From Clostridia bacterium (lineage in GTDB: Bacteria; Bacillota; Clostridia; Oscillospirales; UBA644): a stretch of 64,000 nucleotides of DNA. Shown in pieces: positions 14,429 through 22,959 of the stretch. The stretch's first letter is position 1. Every line of letters begins with the position of its first letter. The notes under the pieces are model-generated. The model saw nothing but the letters and a program-made list of their open reading frames with translations. It had not been told where the DNA came from and searched no databases. A program made the translations under genes and the position numbers. The stretch spans positions 1 to 64,000 of the forward strand of contig JAFRTE010000044.1 in the NCBI GenBank assembly GCA_017427285.1, read 5' to 3'.

Positions 14429-16768
14429 ATGTACCAGGTAGTAAAAAGAGACGGCAAGATAGTTGATTTTAACATCTCAAAAATCAGCGCCGCCATCACA
14501 AAAGCATTCGAAGCACAGAACAAACAGTATACGCCGGATATCATCGACCTTCTCGCCCTGAAGGTTACCGCCGACTATGAGCCGAGGATCAAAGACGGAC
14601 AGATAGGCGTTGAAGAAATTCAGGACAGCGTTGAGCGTGTTCTTATTTCCGCAGGCTATGCGGACGTTGCAAAATGCTACATTCTTTACAGACGTCAGCG
14701 CGAAAAAGTCCGCAATATGAAGTCCACGATGCTCGACTACAAAGAGCTTATCGACAGTTACGTTAAAAATACTGACTGGCGCGTTAAGGAAAACTCCACC
14801 GTTACGTATTCCGTCGGAGGACTTATTCTTTCAAACTCTACCGCCATCACCGCAAACTACTGGCTTTCCGAGATTTACGACGATGAAATAGCAAACGCTC
14901 ACCGTTCGGCTGATCTTCACATACACGATCTCGGCATGCTTACGGGCTATTGCGCGGGCTGGTCCCTCAAACAGCTTATTCAGGAAGGCCTCGGCGGCAT
15001 TCCCGGCAAGATCACATCGTCTCCCGCAAGTCACCTCGCTACGCTCTGCAACCAGATGGTCAACTTTCTGGGCATCATGCAGAACGAATGGGCGGGCGCC
15101 CAGGCGTTTTCTTCCTTCGACACTTACCTTGCACCGTTTGTAAAGGCGGATAACCTTACATACCGTGAAGTTAAGAAAGCAATCGAATCTTTCATCTTCG
15201 GCGTCAACACACCGTCACGCTGGGGCACGCAGGCGCCGTTTTCAAACATCACTCTCGACTGGACCGTTCCGAACGACCTTGCTGAGCTGCCCGCAATCGT
15301 CGGCGGCAAGGAAATGCCTTTCAAGTATAAGGACTGCAAGAAGGAAATGGATATGGTCAACCGCGCGTTCCTCGAAATAATGATCGAGGGCGACGCTGAG
15401 GGCAGAGGATTCCAGTATCCCATCCCCACATATTCCATCACGAAAGACTTTGACTGGTCCGAAACCGAAAACAACCGTCTGCTTTTCGAAATGACGGCAA
15501 AATACGGCACTCCTTATTTTTCAAACTACATCAACAGCGATATGCAGCCGAGCGATATCCGCAGCATGTGCTGCCGTCTCCGTCTCGACCTGCGCGAACT
15601 TCGCAAAAAGACGGGCGGCTTCTTCGGCAGCGGCGAAAGCACAGGTTCGATCGGCGTTGTTACGCTTAATATGCCCCGAATCGCTTATCTTGCAGAAGAC
15701 GAAAACGATTTTTACCGCCGTCTCGATAAACTTATGGATATTGCGGCGCGTTCTCTCAAAGTTAAGCGTACGGTCGTATCCCGTCTTCTCGAAGAAGGTC
15801 TTTATCCTTATACGAAACGTTATCTCGGCAAATTCGACAATCATTTCTCGACCATCGGTCTTGTCGGCATGAACGAAGCGTGCCTCAACGCAAAATGGCT
15901 CGGCAAAGATATTTCCCATCCCGATTCTCTGCAGTTTACAAAAGACGTCCTCAATCACATGCGCGAACGCCTTTCAGACTATCAGGAAGAATACGGCGAT
16001 CTTTACAACCTTGAAGCAACTCCCGCGGAGTCCACTGCATACCGTCTTGCAAAACACGACGTTGCGCGCTACCCCGACATCATCACAGCCACAATGAAGG
16101 GCAACACTCCGTATTATACAAACTCTTCGCATCTTCCCGTCGGATATACCGAGGATATCTTTGAAGCTCTCGATATTCAGGACGAACTTCAGACTCTTTA
16201 CACCTCCGGTACGGTCTTCCACGCGTTCCTCGGCGAAAAACTTCCCAACTGGCAGTCCGCCGCAGCGCTCGTCCGTAAGATCGCGGAAAACTACAAGCTC
16301 CCGTATTATACTCTTTCTCCCACATATTCCGTATGTAAAAACCACGGCTATATTTCGGGCGAACAGTATCAGTGTCCTCACTGCGGCGAATCCACAGAGG
16401 TTTACAGCCGCATAACCGGCTACTACCGCCCCGTTCAGGCATGGAACGACGGTAAATCTCAGGAATTTTCCGAAAGAAAAACATACAATATCGCCGCTTC
16501 GCGTCTTAAGAGCGAAGGCAGAATGCCCAGAAACGTTTCTTCCGAAAAGAAATACTATCTTTTCACCACAAAAACGTGTCCGAACTGCAAAATGGCAAAA
16601 ACATTCCTTGACGGCGCGGGAATCAACTACGAGGTCATTGACGCAGAAGAGCAGGTCGATCTTGTAAAGAAATACGGTATCCGTCAGGCGCCCACTCTCG
16701 TCGTTTCCGACGGTGACACGGCGGAAACGTATGTAAACGCTTCGAACATCAAAAAATTTGTCGGCTGA
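14429..16768 (+). CDS. nrdD: Anaerobic ribonucleoside-triphosphate reductase with fused glutaredoxin-like domain
   Basis: A 779-residue class III reductase making dNTPs from NTPs by a glycyl radical. An ATP-cone (residues ~3-95, YQVVKRDGKIVDFNISKI) is followed by the catalytic barrel. The C-terminal zinc site has CKNHG...CPHC (Cys ~636, 649, 652). The radical glycine is most likely Gly664 in RITGYYRPV. Beyond the normal end, residues ~707-779 form a glutaredoxin/NrdH-like domain with TCPNC (Cys717/Cys720) and the cis-Pro motif APTLVV. This suggests a thiol-redoxin electron donor rather than formate. It is controlled from its own promoter, with NrdR-type boxes; a hairpin follows. Confidence 0.95.
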   Translation: MYQVVKRDGKIVDFNISKISAAITKAFEAQNKQYTPDIIDLLALKVTADYEPRIKDGQIGVEEIQDSVERVLISAGYADVAKCYILYRRQREKVRNMKSTMLDYKELIDSYVKNTDWRVKENSTVTYSVGGLILSNSTAITANYWLSEIYDDEIANAHRSADLHIHDLGMLTGYCAGWSLKQLIQEGLGGIPGKITSSPASHLATLCNQMVNFLGIMQNEWAGAQAFSSFDTYLAPFVKADNLTYREVKKAIESFIFGVNTPSRWGTQAPFSNITLDWTVPNDLAELPAIVGGKEMPFKYKDCKKEMDMVNRAFLEIMIEGDAEGRGFQYPIPTYSITKDFDWSETENNRLLFEMTAKYGTPYFSNYINSDMQPSDIRSMCCRLRLDLRELRKKTGGFFGSGESTGSIGVVTLNMPRIAYLAEDENDFYRRLDKLMDIAARSLKVKRTVVSRLLEEGLYPYTKRYLGKFDNHFSTIGLVGMNEACLNAKWLGKDISHPDSLQFTKDVLNHMRERLSDYQEEYGDLYNLEATPAESTAYRLAKHDVARYPDIITATMKGNTPYYTNSSHLPVGYTEDIFEALDIQDELQTLYTSGTVFHAFLGEKLPNWQSAAALVRKIAENYKLPYYTLSPTYSVCKNHGYISGEQYQCPHCGESTEVYSRITGYYRPVQAWNDGKSQEFSERKTYNIAASRLKSEGRMPRNVSSEKKYYLFTTKTCPNCKMAKTFLDGAGINYEVIDAEEQVDLVKKYGIRQAPTLVVSDGDTAETYVNASNIKKFVG

Positions 16769-16798
16769 TATAAATACCGATAATGCAAAAAGTAATGT

Positions 16799-16824
16799 CC
16801 TCCCTCGCTCAAAAACGGGGGAGG
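16799..16824 (+). terminator. Hairpin after nrdD
   Basis: CCTCCCTCG (16799-16807) and CGGGGGAGG (16816-16824) pair with one mismatch. No T run follows, so it is a weak terminator or an mRNA-end stabiliser. Confidence 0.5.
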
Positions 16825-16847
16825 ATAATCTCAAAAGAGAGGAAATA

Positions 16848-16889
16848 ATGACGAAAACAGCGATAAAAACTTTTATCCCCGTTTTCTGA
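16848..16889 (+). CDS. Putative 13-residue leader peptide
   Basis: ATG at 16848, preceded by GAGAGGAAATA, opens a 13-codon frame (MTKTAIKTFIPVF) that ends in TGA. It lies upstream of three potential hairpins and the TTG start of the chromate transporter. It could be a regulatory upstream ORF; translation is not proven. Confidence 0.35.
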   Translation: MTKTAIKTFIPVF

Positions 16890-16985
16890 CTGTTTCATAT
16901 CCTGCCGCCTGCGGCGCTCTTGAGCAGGAGGTGTTAGAAGCCGACTGTTTATTCAGTTCGGCAGCAAAATACTCTATCAGGGGAA
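16890..16985 (+). promoter_or_regulatory. Structured leader of chromate transporter genes
   Basis: Stem CCTGC/GCAGG (16901-16905 with 16924-16928) encloses CGCC-TGC-GGCG (16906-16916). A second hairpin follows, GCCGACTG/CAGTTCGGC (16940-16962), then the AGGGG ribosome site. The segment lies between the short ORF and the first transporter gene and could be a cis-acting RNA. It matches no riboswitch class that I can name. Confidence 0.4.
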
Positions 16986-16991
16986 TATATC

Positions 16992-17555
16992 TTGATTTTT
17001 TCATTATTTATATCTTTTTTAAAAATAGGTCTTTTTACTTTCGGCGGCGGATACGCGATGATATCGCATATCCGCGAAGAAGTCGTTGAAAAAAAACATT
17101 GGACCGACAGCGACGGGCTTTCGGATATCATCGCAATAGCTGAGTCAACGCCCGGCCCGATAGCCATAAACCTTGCAACGTATATCGGCTTCAAACAGGC
17201 AGGCTTTTTCGGTTCGCTTGCCGCAACCGCCGGAGTAGTCGTCCCCGCTTTCGCGATAATGCTTTTGATCTCGCTTTTCCTCGACGGTTTTATGACGAAT
17301 ATATATGTTGCATACGCATTTGAAGGGATAAAATGCGCGGTTGCGTTTCTGATAATCAAGGCAGGAGTTGAAATGTTTTTTCTTCTTCCTAAAAAACCGT
17401 TCCCGATCGCCGTTTTCGCGGCCGTCCTCATCGCCCTTCTGGCGCTTGAAATATTCTCCGTTTCTTTCGGCTCGATTCTTTTCATCGCCCTCGGCGGAAT
17501 TGTGGGACTTATCTTCTTCATGATCTCTTCGCGGGGAAGGGAGAATGAAAAATGA
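16992..17555 (+). CDS. Chromate transporter, N-terminal-half subunit
   Basis: A 187-residue membrane protein of the short-chain ChrA (CHR) family. It has the family motifs LFTFGGGYAMISHI near the N-terminus and ESTPGPIAINLATYIGF around residues 52-68, with about five or six helices. Short CHR proteins act as pairs equal to the two halves of long ChrA and export chromate or a related oxyanion. The start is TTG at 16992 with AGGGG 8 bp upstream. The next gene overlaps its stop by 4 bp (ATGA), so the two are translationally coupled. It follows a hairpin-rich leader. Confidence 0.88.
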   Translation: MIFSLFISFLKIGLFTFGGGYAMISHIREEVVEKKHWTDSDGLSDIIAIAESTPGPIAINLATYIGFKQAGFFGSLAATAGVVVPAFAIMLLISLFLDGFMTNIYVAYAFEGIKCAVAFLIIKAGVEMFFLLPKKPFPIAVFAAVLIALLALEIFSVSFGSILFIALGGIVGLIFFMISSRGRENEK

Positions 17556-18130
17556 CTGGGCTTACTCTTTTTTTTGAGTTTTTTAAGGTCGGGCTTTTCT
17601 GCTTCGGCGGTGCTTTCGGCATGATCCCCGTAATCAAGGACGTAGTATTGAGTCATGCGTGGATGACCGAAGCGGAGTTTTACGGATTTTTAGGCGTCTG
17701 CGAATCAACCCCCGGTCCGATCGCCGTTAACCTTGCAACGTATATCGGATTTCGAGAGGGAGGACTGCCGGGAAGCGTTTTTGCGGTCGCGGGAGTAACG
17801 ATACCGTCGTTTGTGATAATTCTTCTCATTGCCTCAGTTCTTAAATCATTTACCGAAAACAGATATTTTCAGGCAGTGATGAGCGGAATACGCCCCGTTG
17901 TTGCGGCTCTTATAATACATGCCGGCTTTACTTTCCTTGTATCAACGCTCGGATTGTCTCCAGCTTCCGAATTCAGTTTAAAAAATGCAGCCGTAATTCT
18001 GATAATAACTGCGGTTTACACCGTATGCCGTTTTGTTTTCAAAAAAAAACTGTCGTCCGTGCTGATAATAATCCTTTCCGCATTTCTGGGTATAGCAGTA
18101 AATATGATTTTCGGTACCGCAAACGTATGA
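17552..18130 (+). CDS. Chromate transporter, C-terminal-half subunit
   Basis: A 192-residue short-chain ChrA-family membrane protein. The same motifs recur as in the upstream partner: LFCFGGAFGMIPVIKD near the N-terminus and ESTPGPIAVNLATYIGF around residues 52-68. Its start overlaps the previous stop (ATGA). The two proteins should form a hetero-oligomeric membrane exporter; chromate is the namesake substrate, but the physiological substrate in an anaerobe is unknown. The next gene, a thioredoxin-reductase-like enzyme, has its own consensus promoter. Confidence 0.88.
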   Translation: MTGLTLFFEFFKVGLFCFGGAFGMIPVIKDVVLSHAWMTEAEFYGFLGVCESTPGPIAVNLATYIGFREGGLPGSVFAVAGVTIPSFVIILLIASVLKSFTENRYFQAVMSGIRPVVAALIIHAGFTFLVSTLGLSPASEFSLKNAAVILIITAVYTVCRFVFKKKLSSVLIIILSAFLGIAVNMIFGTANV

Positions 18131-18156
18131 ATTATCGATTTGAACCGATTTTCTTA

Positions 18157-18185
18157 TTGACAAAACACGTTCTTTAATGTATAAT
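18157..18185 (+). promoter_or_regulatory. Promoter of thioredoxin-reductase-like gene
   Basis: Consensus TTGACA (18157-18162), a 17-bp spacer and TATAAT (18180-18185), 31 bp before the ATG. Confidence 0.88.
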
Positions 18186-18216
18186 AAACACATCAATTAA
18201 CTGAAAGTATGATATT

Positions 18217-19101
18217 ATGTATGATCTTATAATCATCGGCGCCGGTCCTGCGGGGCTGACCGCTGCGATCTATGCGGCGCGCGCCGGAAAGAAAGTCCTT
18301 GTCTGCGAAAAAGAGGGCATCGGCGGACAGATCGCAACGTCGCCGAAGGTAGAAAATTATCCCGGATTCCGCTGTATTTCAGGAACCGAACTTGCAGATA
18401 ATTTATACGAACAAGCGGTATCGTTCGGCGTTGAGATCGAATTTGAAACCGTTGAAAAGATAAAGGACAACGGCGATACAAAAACGGTAATAACCGAATA
18501 CGGCGAAAAAGAATGCAAAAAAGTTATAATCGCCACGGGAGTGCGCCATAAAAAGCTCGGACTGCCAAACGAGGAAGATTACGAGGGCAGGGGAGTGTCT
18601 TACTGCGCTATATGTGACGGAGCTTTTTTCAAAAACTGTCCCGTTGCGGTCGTAGGAGGCGGCAACGCGGCGCTCAGAAGCGTTCAGTTCCTTGCCGGAA
18701 TATGCGAAAAGGTATATCTTATTCATCGCAGAAACGAGTTTCGCGGAGATTTAATGACGGTAAACGAAGTCCGCGCCCTGCCTAATGTGGATTTTATCCT
18801 TGATTCCGTCGTCTCTTCGCTTCACGGCAGCGGAGATCTTTCTTCGATTACCGTAAACAGCGTGAAAACCGGCGAGAGCGTCAACCTTGATGTTTCAGCG
18901 CTTTTTGTATGCGTCGGCCAGATACCGTCAAACGACGCTTTCAAAGATACGGTCTTGCTTGATGAAAACGGATATATACTTGCAGGCGAAGACTGTAAAA
19001 CGAACGTTCCCGGTATTTTTGCGGCAGGCGACTGCAGAACAAAGTCGATCCGTCAGTTAACCACTGCAGCCGCGGACGGAGCTGTTTCCGCCCTCGCGTG
19101 A
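18217..19101 (+). CDS. Thioredoxin reductase-like FAD-dependent oxidoreductase
   Basis: A 294-residue flavoprotein of the TrxB family. It has the FAD-binding GxGxxG motif in LIIIGAGPAGLTAAIYAARAG at the start, the redox-active CAIC in YCAICDGAFF (~residue 130), a second nucleotide-binding GGGNAAL, and the C-terminal GIFAAGDCR FAD motif. It passes electrons from NAD(P)H (or ferredoxin in some clostridial relatives) to thioredoxin- or glutaredoxin-type proteins. A likely partner is the glutaredoxin-like domain of nrdD 1.5 kb upstream, though this is inference. It is slightly short at the C-terminus compared with typical TrxB (~305-315). A DUF308 gene follows by 12 bp. Confidence 0.88.
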   Translation: MYDLIIIGAGPAGLTAAIYAARAGKKVLVCEKEGIGGQIATSPKVENYPGFRCISGTELADNLYEQAVSFGVEIEFETVEKIKDNGDTKTVITEYGEKECKKVIIATGVRHKKLGLPNEEDYEGRGVSYCAICDGAFFKNCPVAVVGGGNAALRSVQFLAGICEKVYLIHRRNEFRGDLMTVNEVRALPNVDFILDSVVSSLHGSGDLSSITVNSVKTGESVNLDVSALFVCVGQIPSNDAFKDTVLLDENGYILAGEDCKTNVPGIFAAGDCRTKSIRQLTTAAADGAVSALA

Positions 19102-19113
19102 AAGGAGATAAAT

Positions 19114-19701
19114 ATGTTTAAAACACTTCAGAAACTCAAATTCGCCTATATTGCAATGTCGGTTGCGCTTTGCGCAATAGGCGTGCTGCTGATAATCTGG
19201 CCGGCAGAGTCCGCAGCGTTTATCTGCTATCTTATAGGCGCGCTTTCACTCATATTCGGCATCATTTCGATAGTTATTTTCTTTGTCCGCGATATAGGAA
19301 CGCCTAACCCCGGTTACGGACTTATGATAGGTATGTTCGCTTCGATATTCGGGCTGATACTGCTTTTAAAGCCGCAGAGCGGTTCGGCGGTCTTCTCAAT
19401 GCTTGTTGGCGTTTTTATCATAATAGACAGCATCGTAAAAATACAGGCGTCTTTTGAGCTGAAACACGTCGGGGCAAAAAACTGGTGGGTAAACCTGCTT
19501 ATATCCCTTGTAAGCACGGTCCTCGGCGTGCTGCTCGTTATCGATCCGTTCGGAGAGGCCGTAAATCTTATCACGATTTTTATGGGCATTTCGCTTATCG
19601 CCGATTCGCTTGAAAACATCTTTACGGTGGCTTTCGTATGGCGCACGGGCAGAAGGATCAAAAAAGAGGAAGCCGCTATCGTGATCGTTGAAAACGAATA
19701 A
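19114..19701 (+). CDS. DUF308 (HdeD-like) membrane protein
   Basis: A 195-residue integral membrane protein with six hydrophobic helices in three repeated pairs, the pattern of DUF308/HdeD proteins. Examples are VALCAIGVLLIIWP, GLMIGMFASIFGLILLLKP and VSTVLGVLLVIDPF, each ending in a Pro-rich turn. HdeD in enterobacteria is linked to acid resistance, but for Firmicutes members no function is settled. It follows the thioredoxin-reductase-like gene by 12 bp with ribosome site AAAGGAGATAA, so they share a transcript. A 13-bp-stem hairpin follows. Confidence 0.8.
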   Translation: MFKTLQKLKFAYIAMSVALCAIGVLLIIWPAESAAFICYLIGALSLIFGIISIVIFFVRDIGTPNPGYGLMIGMFASIFGLILLLKPQSGSAVFSMLVGVFIIIDSIVKIQASFELKHVGAKNWWVNLLISLVSTVLGVLLVIDPFGEAVNLITIFMGISLIADSLENIFTVAFVWRTGRRIKKEEAAIVIVENE

Positions 19702-19716
19702 AAAAATAAGAAAAAA

Positions 19717-19749
19717 GATTTCCGAAAACGTTTGCGGTTTTCGGAAATC
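19717..19749. terminator. Perfect hairpin after DUF308 gene
   Basis: GATTTCCGAAAAC (19717-19729) and GTTTTCGGAAATC (19737-19749) are perfect 13-bp arms. The T run lies on the minus-strand side (A run at 19711-19716), so it terminates best in the minus direction, where no gene is present. On plus it may partly terminate or protect the mRNA. Confidence 0.6.
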
Positions 19750-19768
19750 AAGCATATAAAGAGGAATT

Positions 19769-20755
19769 ATGGTAAACTTTGCTACTGTCGGCACAAGCTG
19801 GATAACTGAGGAATTTATCGCCGCGGGTAAAACAAACTGCGATTTCACTCTTCGTTCGGTTTATTCACGCAGCGAAGAAAAGGCTGCCTCGTTTGCAAAA
19901 AAATACGGCGCGGAAACGTATTTCAGCGATTTTTCAAAAATGCTTGCCGATGATAAGACCGATGCCGTTTATATCGCGTCGCCGAATTCTTTTCACTGTC
20001 CTCAGGCGATAGCCGCCATGAACGCAGGAAAACATGTCCTCTGCGAAAAACCTGCGGCGTCAAATCTTTCAGAGCTGGACAGAATGATCGAATGCGCCGA
20101 AAAAAACGGCGTACTGTTTATGGAAGCATTCAAAAGTCTTCTTATGCCCGGCTTTATCTCCTGCAGGGATAATCTCTTCAAAGCAGGGATTTTAAGAAGC
20201 GTATATATCAATTTTTCCAAGTATTCTTCGCGTTACGACGCCCACAAACGCGGTGAAAACGTAAATACGTTCAAAGCGGAATTTTCAAACGGTGCGGTCA
20301 TGGACCTCGGCGTTTACTGCCTCTGGCCCGTAGTTTCGCTTTTCGGAATGCCGAAGGATATAAAAGCGCTCGGCGTTAAAGTTCCGGGCGGAGTGGACGG
20401 CGCGGGGGCGGCTTTATTGCTTTACGATACGTTTACCGTAACTTTAAACTATTCAAAGGTCGGCAATTCCTTTCTGCATTCGGAAATTCAGGGCGAGGAC
20501 GCAACGGTATGCGTTGATAAATTCAACATCCCCGAAAAAATCACCGTCCGCTACAGAAACGGAACCGTCGAGGAGATACCCGTATCGCAAAGAGCAGACA
20601 GTATGTGTTATGAAGTCGACGAGTTTATTTCGTGCGTAAAATCGGGTAAAAAGGAGTCTGAGGTCAATTCGCATGCCATGTCAAGAAACGTTATAGTCCT
20701 TCTTGACGAAATACGAAGACAGACCGGCGTTGTTTATCCCGCGGACAAACTGTAA
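19769..20755 (+). CDS. Gfo/Idh/MocA family oxidoreductase
   Basis: A 328-residue NAD(P)-dependent dehydrogenase of the Gfo/Idh/MocA family. The N-terminal Rossmann fold (MVNFATVGTSWITEEFI) is followed by YIASPNSFHCPQAIAAMNAGKHVLCEKPAASN with the catalytic EKP motif near residue 92. The C-terminal substrate domain contains GAVMDLGVYCLWPV. Members oxidise or reduce sugars, inositols or trans-dihydrodiols; the substrate is not predictable here. The start is 19 bp after a strong hairpin, with ribosome site AGAGGAATT. Next is an independently promoted YesL-like gene. Confidence 0.9.
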   Translation: MVNFATVGTSWITEEFIAAGKTNCDFTLRSVYSRSEEKAASFAKKYGAETYFSDFSKMLADDKTDAVYIASPNSFHCPQAIAAMNAGKHVLCEKPAASNLSELDRMIECAEKNGVLFMEAFKSLLMPGFISCRDNLFKAGILRSVYINFSKYSSRYDAHKRGENVNTFKAEFSNGAVMDLGVYCLWPVVSLFGMPKDIKALGVKVPGGVDGAGAALLLYDTFTVTLNYSKVGNSFLHSEIQGEDATVCVDKFNIPEKITVRYRNGTVEEIPVSQRADSMCYEVDEFISCVKSGKKESEVNSHAMSRNVIVLLDEIRRQTGVVYPADKL

Positions 20756-20815
20756 AATCATATGACTTTACGCACTGTGCGGTTTTCTTATCATTCGCGG
20801 GAAACGCGGTGAATC

Positions 20816-20844
20816 TTGACATTTACCTTTATTTTTGATATACT
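20816..20844 (+). promoter_or_regulatory. Promoter of YesL/DUF624-like gene
   Basis: TTGACA (20816-20821), a 17-bp spacer and TATACT (20839-20844), 30 bp before the ATG. Confidence 0.82.
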
Positions 20845-20873
20845 TTATTCACTAATTCAGTTCGGAGGAACCC

Positions 20874-21623
20874 ATGTCTATTTTCAGAAACGACTACAAC
20901 AAAGAAGGTCCCGGAGTATATAAAGATACTGCGCCCGATAACGGATTTGTGCGCTTTTTCAAGGTCATTTGGGCAAAATTCGGTCAGCTTGTCATTCTGA
21001 ATATCGTTTATATCTTCGCCTGCGCCCCGATCGTTACGATAGGTCCCGCAACGGCGGCTCTTACATATGTGCTGCGTAATTTTTCGCAGGGAAAACCGGT
21101 ATTTTTTATGTCGGATTTTGTCGAGAAATGCAAAACCTGCTTTAAACAGGGTTTTCTCGTTACTCTTATCGACGCAATCGTCGCTGCGCTGATTTATTTT
21201 TCCTTCATGTTCTGGTCCGATTCTTCGATAGGTATTCCTTCCTTTTTCAGACCTCTTGCGCTCGTTGTTACTTTTTTGATCGCTTATCTCGTGATATGTA
21301 TGAATTTTTACATATTCCCGATGATGGTTTCCTTCGATTTGCCGTTGAGAAAACTGATCAAAAACAGTTTGATCCTCGCGATGTATAAAATCTGGCACAA
21401 TCTGGCAATGATCCTCTTTACGCTTGCCATGATCGCTCTCTGCTTCGTTCTGGGACTTCTTGCCGTGCCGATAATCCTTACTCTTCTGTTTTCGGTCATA
21501 TGTCTTTTCAATAATTTTATGGTATATCCTCTTCTTGTAAAATACGTCGCAGCACCCGAGGAAAAAAAGACGGAACCCGACCCGGAAGAGCAGGTATTCA
21601 GCGACGAGAGACGAATAAAATAA
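20874..21623 (+). CDS. YesL-like DUF624 membrane protein
   Basis: A 249-residue protein with about five membrane helices and the DUF624 signature: FFKVIWAKFGQLVILNIVYIFACAPIVTIGPATAALTYVLR. YesL-type proteins commonly sit beside sugar ABC transporters and glycan-use genes in Bacillus and Clostridia, but their job is unknown. Here no such transporter is adjacent; the nearest transport gene is the MFS protein downstream, beyond a terminator. The C-terminal tail is charged (EEKKTEPDPEEQ) and probably cytoplasmic. A GGAGGAACC ribosome site precedes the ATG. It is a single-gene unit. Confidence 0.82.
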   Translation: MSIFRNDYNKEGPGVYKDTAPDNGFVRFFKVIWAKFGQLVILNIVYIFACAPIVTIGPATAALTYVLRNFSQGKPVFFMSDFVEKCKTCFKQGFLVTLIDAIVAALIYFSFMFWSDSSIGIPSFFRPLALVVTFLIAYLVICMNFYIFPMMVSFDLPLRKLIKNSLILAMYKIWHNLAMILFTLAMIALCFVLGLLAVPIILTLLFSVICLFNNFMVYPLLVKYVAAPEEKKTEPDPEEQVFSDERRIK

Positions 21624-21628
21624 AAAAA

Positions 21629-21655
21629 GACTCTCTCCCCGCGGGAGAGTTTTTG
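21629..21655 (+). terminator. Terminator of DUF624 gene
   Basis: ACTCTC and GGAGAGT with a G+C-rich centre form a stem followed by TTTTTG. Confidence 0.8.
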
Positions 21656-21668
21656 AAACGGAGAATAA

Positions 21669-22955
21669 ATGGCGGATAAATATGGCCTTGGCCTTACAAA
21701 AAAGGCATGTTATTATACATATCTTGCAGCGTCGTCGGCGTTCAGTCTGCCGCCGATACTTTTTATTACTTTTCATGAAATGTACGGCATTTCATATACG
21801 CTTCTCGGCACGCTCGTACTTGTTAACTTCATTACGCAGTTGACGATCGACCTTATTTTTACCTTCTTTTCAAAACACTTCAATTTAAAGCTCACCGTCC
21901 GTATAATGCCGCTGATAACGTCTCTCGGGCTATTTATTTATGCGTTGATCCCGATGCTTTTTCCGGAACAAGCATATATCGGTCTTATTGTCGGTACAGT
22001 CGTTTTCTCGGTTGCCGCAGGGCTTTCCGAAGTCCTTATAAGTCCGATCGTTGCAGCGATTCCTTCCGACGACCCGGGACGGGATATGAGCAGGCTTCAC
22101 TCTCTTTACGGATGGGGCGTTGTTACGGTCGTTGTCGTTTCCACCGCCGTTTTAACGCTGATAGGCAGAGAAAACTGGATGTTTCTTACTTTTTTCTGGG
22201 CGCTTCTGCCGATCGTAAGCTTTATACTTTTTACCGTCGCCCCCTTCCCTGAGGTCGATTTGCAGCAGTCTCTTTCTCCCGAAAAAACGCGAAGAAAAAA
22301 TATTGCGCTTGCTCTTTGCGTATTTTGTATCTTCTTCGGAAGCGCCGCGGAAAACGTTATGACAAACTGGATCTCCGCATTTTTTGAAAAAGCGCTCGGC
22401 CTCTCCAAAACGTGGTGCGATCTTGCAGGCATGGCGCTTTTTGCGATCCTTCTCGGCACCGTCAGAACGCTTTACGCAAAGTACGGAAAAAATATATACC
22501 CCGTCCTATTATTCGGAATGATTGCATCCGCTTTACTGTATATCGTTGCGGGACTATCTCCGCTCCCGATCATATCGCTGGCGGCATGCGTACTGATAGG
22601 TATTTTTACGTCGATGCTCTGGCCCGGAACGTTGATTCTGATGGAAGAACTCACTCCGCGTCCCGGCGTCGCCGCATATGCTCTGCTTGCCGCAGGAGGC
22701 GATTTCGGAGCGTCGGTAGCTCCTCAGCTTCTCGGCTTTACCGTAGACGGCGTTTCGGCGAGCGGTTGGGCTGCAAAATTCGGAGAATCTCTTTCGTTGA
22801 CCTCTGAACAGGTCGGTATGAAAACGGGAATGCTTCTTGCCGCCGTATATCCCATACTCGGCGCGGTCGCCGTTATAATAATAGGAAAGCTTTTCGGCAA
22901 AGGGATCTCATTTAAAAACGATCAGACGGACAATACCGAAATTCCGGATAAATAA
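21669..22955 (+). CDS. MFS transporter
   Basis: A 428-residue major facilitator superfamily permease with about 12 hydrophobic helices and a central charged loop (PEVDLQQSLSPEKTRRKN, ~residues 195-212). The N-terminus (KKACYYTYLAASSAFSLPPILFITFHEMYGIS) and the GxLxDRx-like loop 2-3 are diverged. It resembles the FucP/nucleoside-symporter-like MFS branch often annotated without substrate. The gene starts 14 bp after a terminator with GGAGAATAA upstream, and a D,D-carboxypeptidase gene follows by 4 bp, so the two are probably cotranscribed. The substrate is unknown; sugar or peptidoglycan fragment uptake would fit the neighbour but is speculative. Confidence 0.82.
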   Translation: MADKYGLGLTKKACYYTYLAASSAFSLPPILFITFHEMYGISYTLLGTLVLVNFITQLTIDLIFTFFSKHFNLKLTVRIMPLITSLGLFIYALIPMLFPEQAYIGLIVGTVVFSVAAGLSEVLISPIVAAIPSDDPGRDMSRLHSLYGWGVVTVVVVSTAVLTLIGRENWMFLTFFWALLPIVSFILFTVAPFPEVDLQQSLSPEKTRRKNIALALCVFCIFFGSAAENVMTNWISAFFEKALGLSKTWCDLAGMALFAILLGTVRTLYAKYGKNIYPVLLFGMIASALLYIVAGLSPLPIISLAACVLIGIFTSMLWPGTLILMEELTPRPGVAAYALLAAGGDFGASVAPQLLGFTVDGVSASGWAAKFGESLSLTSEQVGMKTGMLLAAVYPILGAVAVIIIGKLFGKGISFKNDQTDNTEIPDK

Positions 22956-22959
22956 TAAC

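Noticed and set aside
15974..16834. Long open frame on the minus strand opposite nrdD
   Set aside because: It is antisense to the well-supported nrdD, has no recognisable domain and has a composition that mirrors the real gene; a shadow.
16848..16995. TGA of the 13-codon leader as a selenocysteine codon extending into the transporter
   Set aside because: The frame after TGA does not lead into the transporter frame, and the stems do not resemble a bacterial SECIS placed at the codon.
20829..21776. 315-codon open frame on the minus strand
   Set aside because: It covers the YesL-like gene, a terminator and the start of the MFS gene in antisense; Lys/Arg/His-rich with no motif.
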